Source: CAWGOF01 sp963824225 (GTDB taxonomy: Bacteria > Acidobacteriota > Polarisedimenticolia > Polarisedimenticolales > Polarisedimenticolaceae). From it: a stretch of DNA of 64,000 nucleotides. Under the pieces are notes generated by a model that searched no databases, had not been told where the DNA came from, and was given only the letters and a program-made list of their open reading frames with translations. This document shows, piece by piece, positions 63,288-64,000 of the stretch; position 1 is the stretch's first letter, and each line of letters opens with the position of its first letter. The stretch lies in NCBI GenBank assembly GCA_963824225.1, contig CAWGOF010000003.1:1798001-1862000 (forward strand), in the 5' to 3' direction. A program made the position numbers and the translations under genes.

Positions 63288-64000
63288 ATGCACCACAAGC
63301 GATACACAGAACGCGGTTCGGCGCTCCTGATGGCCGTGTTCACACTCTTTCTCGTCAGCTCGAGCGGCTTGGGCCTGCTCTTACTGACTCACACGTCGAC
63401 GAGCATGGCCGGCAGCGATCGGTCGGCGAAGAATGCGTTCTACATGGCCGAGGCGGGCCAGGAGAACGGCCGGATGACGCTGTTTGGGACCAATGGGACC
63501 GGCACGTTCGACGACGACCTGGTTGGCGCGGCCGGAGCGAACGGGGTGCTCGACCTCGACCCGTCCGCACTCCGCGCCGTGCGCGACGCGGACGGTGACG
63601 TCGTCGGCTTCACCGGATTCGGTGATGACACGCCGCTGCGCGCCACCACGTCGCTGGGGGACGGTTGGTTCGCGGCTTTCCTGACCAACGACCCGGCCGA
63701 GGCCGGAGCTCTCGTCGACGGCAACGATCGCGTGCTGGTCACGGGCGTCGGCGCCGGTCGTAACGACTCGCTCGAGGTCGTGCAGGCGCTCCTCGTCCGC
63801 CAGTACCTCCCGCCCCTGCTTCCGCCGGCGCTGTTCACGATCGTCGGCCCCGACCCCACGTTCGATGGCGGCTCGAGCAACGACAAGCTGTACCGCGGGG
63901 ACGACTGCACGGATCCGGCCGTCGAGGTCCCGGTGGTCGGTGTGATCGGCAGTGCGGCCGAGACGGCGGCCGAGGCCGGCGTGGTCAAGCCAGACACCTA
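63288..64000 (+). CDS. PilX-like pilus assembly protein, partial (3' end outside window)
   Basis: ATG 63288 has GGAGGT 6 nt upstream. The frame is open to the window edge (237 full codons). The N-terminus is the PilX_N type: RYTERGSALLMAVFTLFLVS, a hydrophobic helix, then MAGSDRSAKNAFYMAEAGQE, the segment that follows the pilin-like helix in these minor-pilin-associated proteins. The rest is beta-rich. PilX-like proteins are cofactors of type IV pilus assembly. More pilus genes probably lie just beyond the window. Confidence 0.85.
   Translation, partial: MHHKRYTERGSALLMAVFTLFLVSSSGLGLLLLTHTSTSMAGSDRSAKNAFYMAEAGQENGRMTLFGTNGTGTFDDDLVGAAGANGVLDLDPSALRAVRDADGDVVGFTGFGDDTPLRATTSLGDGWFAAFLTNDPAEAGALVDGNDRVLVTGVGAGRNDSLEVVQALLVRQYLPPLLPPALFTIVGPDPTFDGGSSNDKLYRGDDCTDPAVEVPVVGVIGSAAETAAEAGVVKPDT

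Overview
The window is about 67% GC by eye, gene dense, and looks chromosomal. Several gene families point to an Acidobacteriota-like soil or sediment bacterium: a VWFA-related acidobacterial domain protein, a MacB/FtsX duplicated permease with no ATPase beside it (ADOP type), two Ser/Thr kinases fused to PD40 beta-propellers, an ECF-sigma/TPR-kinase pair, DUF4388, HAF-repeat and many secreted Cys-rich proteins. The phylum is an inference. The envelope is Gram-negative in style (many lipoboxes, signal peptides, MltB, RlpA, UB2H-type PBPs).

Layout. 0-6 kb: tandem paralogs of an unrecognised family, a DUF4388 protein and a propeller kinase. 6-13 kb: a PQQ-repeat protein, a selenoprotein W-like gene with an in-frame TGA and a SECIS-like hairpin, then an amidohydrolase, a large subtilase and a DUF2914 protein that all carry frameshifts. 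13-20 kb: an RRM protein with strong promoter, structured leader and terminator; a VWFA protein; SGNH hydrolase and glutathione peroxidase; a second propeller kinase. 20-29 kb: a class A PBP, secreted proteins, RlpA, a second subtilase, and a divergent HTH regulator/MFS pair. 29-33 kb: a three-gene operon of a beta-propeller lipoprotein, MbnH-like di-haem enzyme and MbnP. 33-41 kb: a secreted four-repeat CxxC protein, an ECF-sigma/kinase pair and a beta-helix protein with a tail-fibre-like C-terminus. 41-47 kb: MltB and two penicillin-binding-like serine hydrolases. 47-50.3 kb: a sulfur-carrier cysteine operon behind a probable attenuator leader. 50-64 kb: PilV/shufflon-like adhesin, ADOP permease, DUF4382 lipoprotein, HAF protein, RND exporter, second class A PBP, a lantibiotic-dehydratase-like fragment and the start of a PilX-like pilus gene.

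How the genes work together. The most coherent unit is the cysteine operon. A JAMM peptidase (Mec-like), a single polypeptide joining sulfur carrier, rhodanese and E1-like adenylyltransferase, and CysM overlap by 4 nt at each junction. A TTGACA promoter, a foldable leader and an intrinsic terminator whose 5' arm is exactly complementary to an upstream leader segment precede them. The second unit is the propeller-MbnH-MbnP operon, consistent with copper chemistry in the periplasm. The selenoprotein W-like gene is missed by ordinary gene calling because its TGA at codon 11 reads as a stop.

Limits. All family assignments are by eye from motifs, with no database search. No tRNA, rRNA, CRISPR array, insertion sequence or replication origin was seen.
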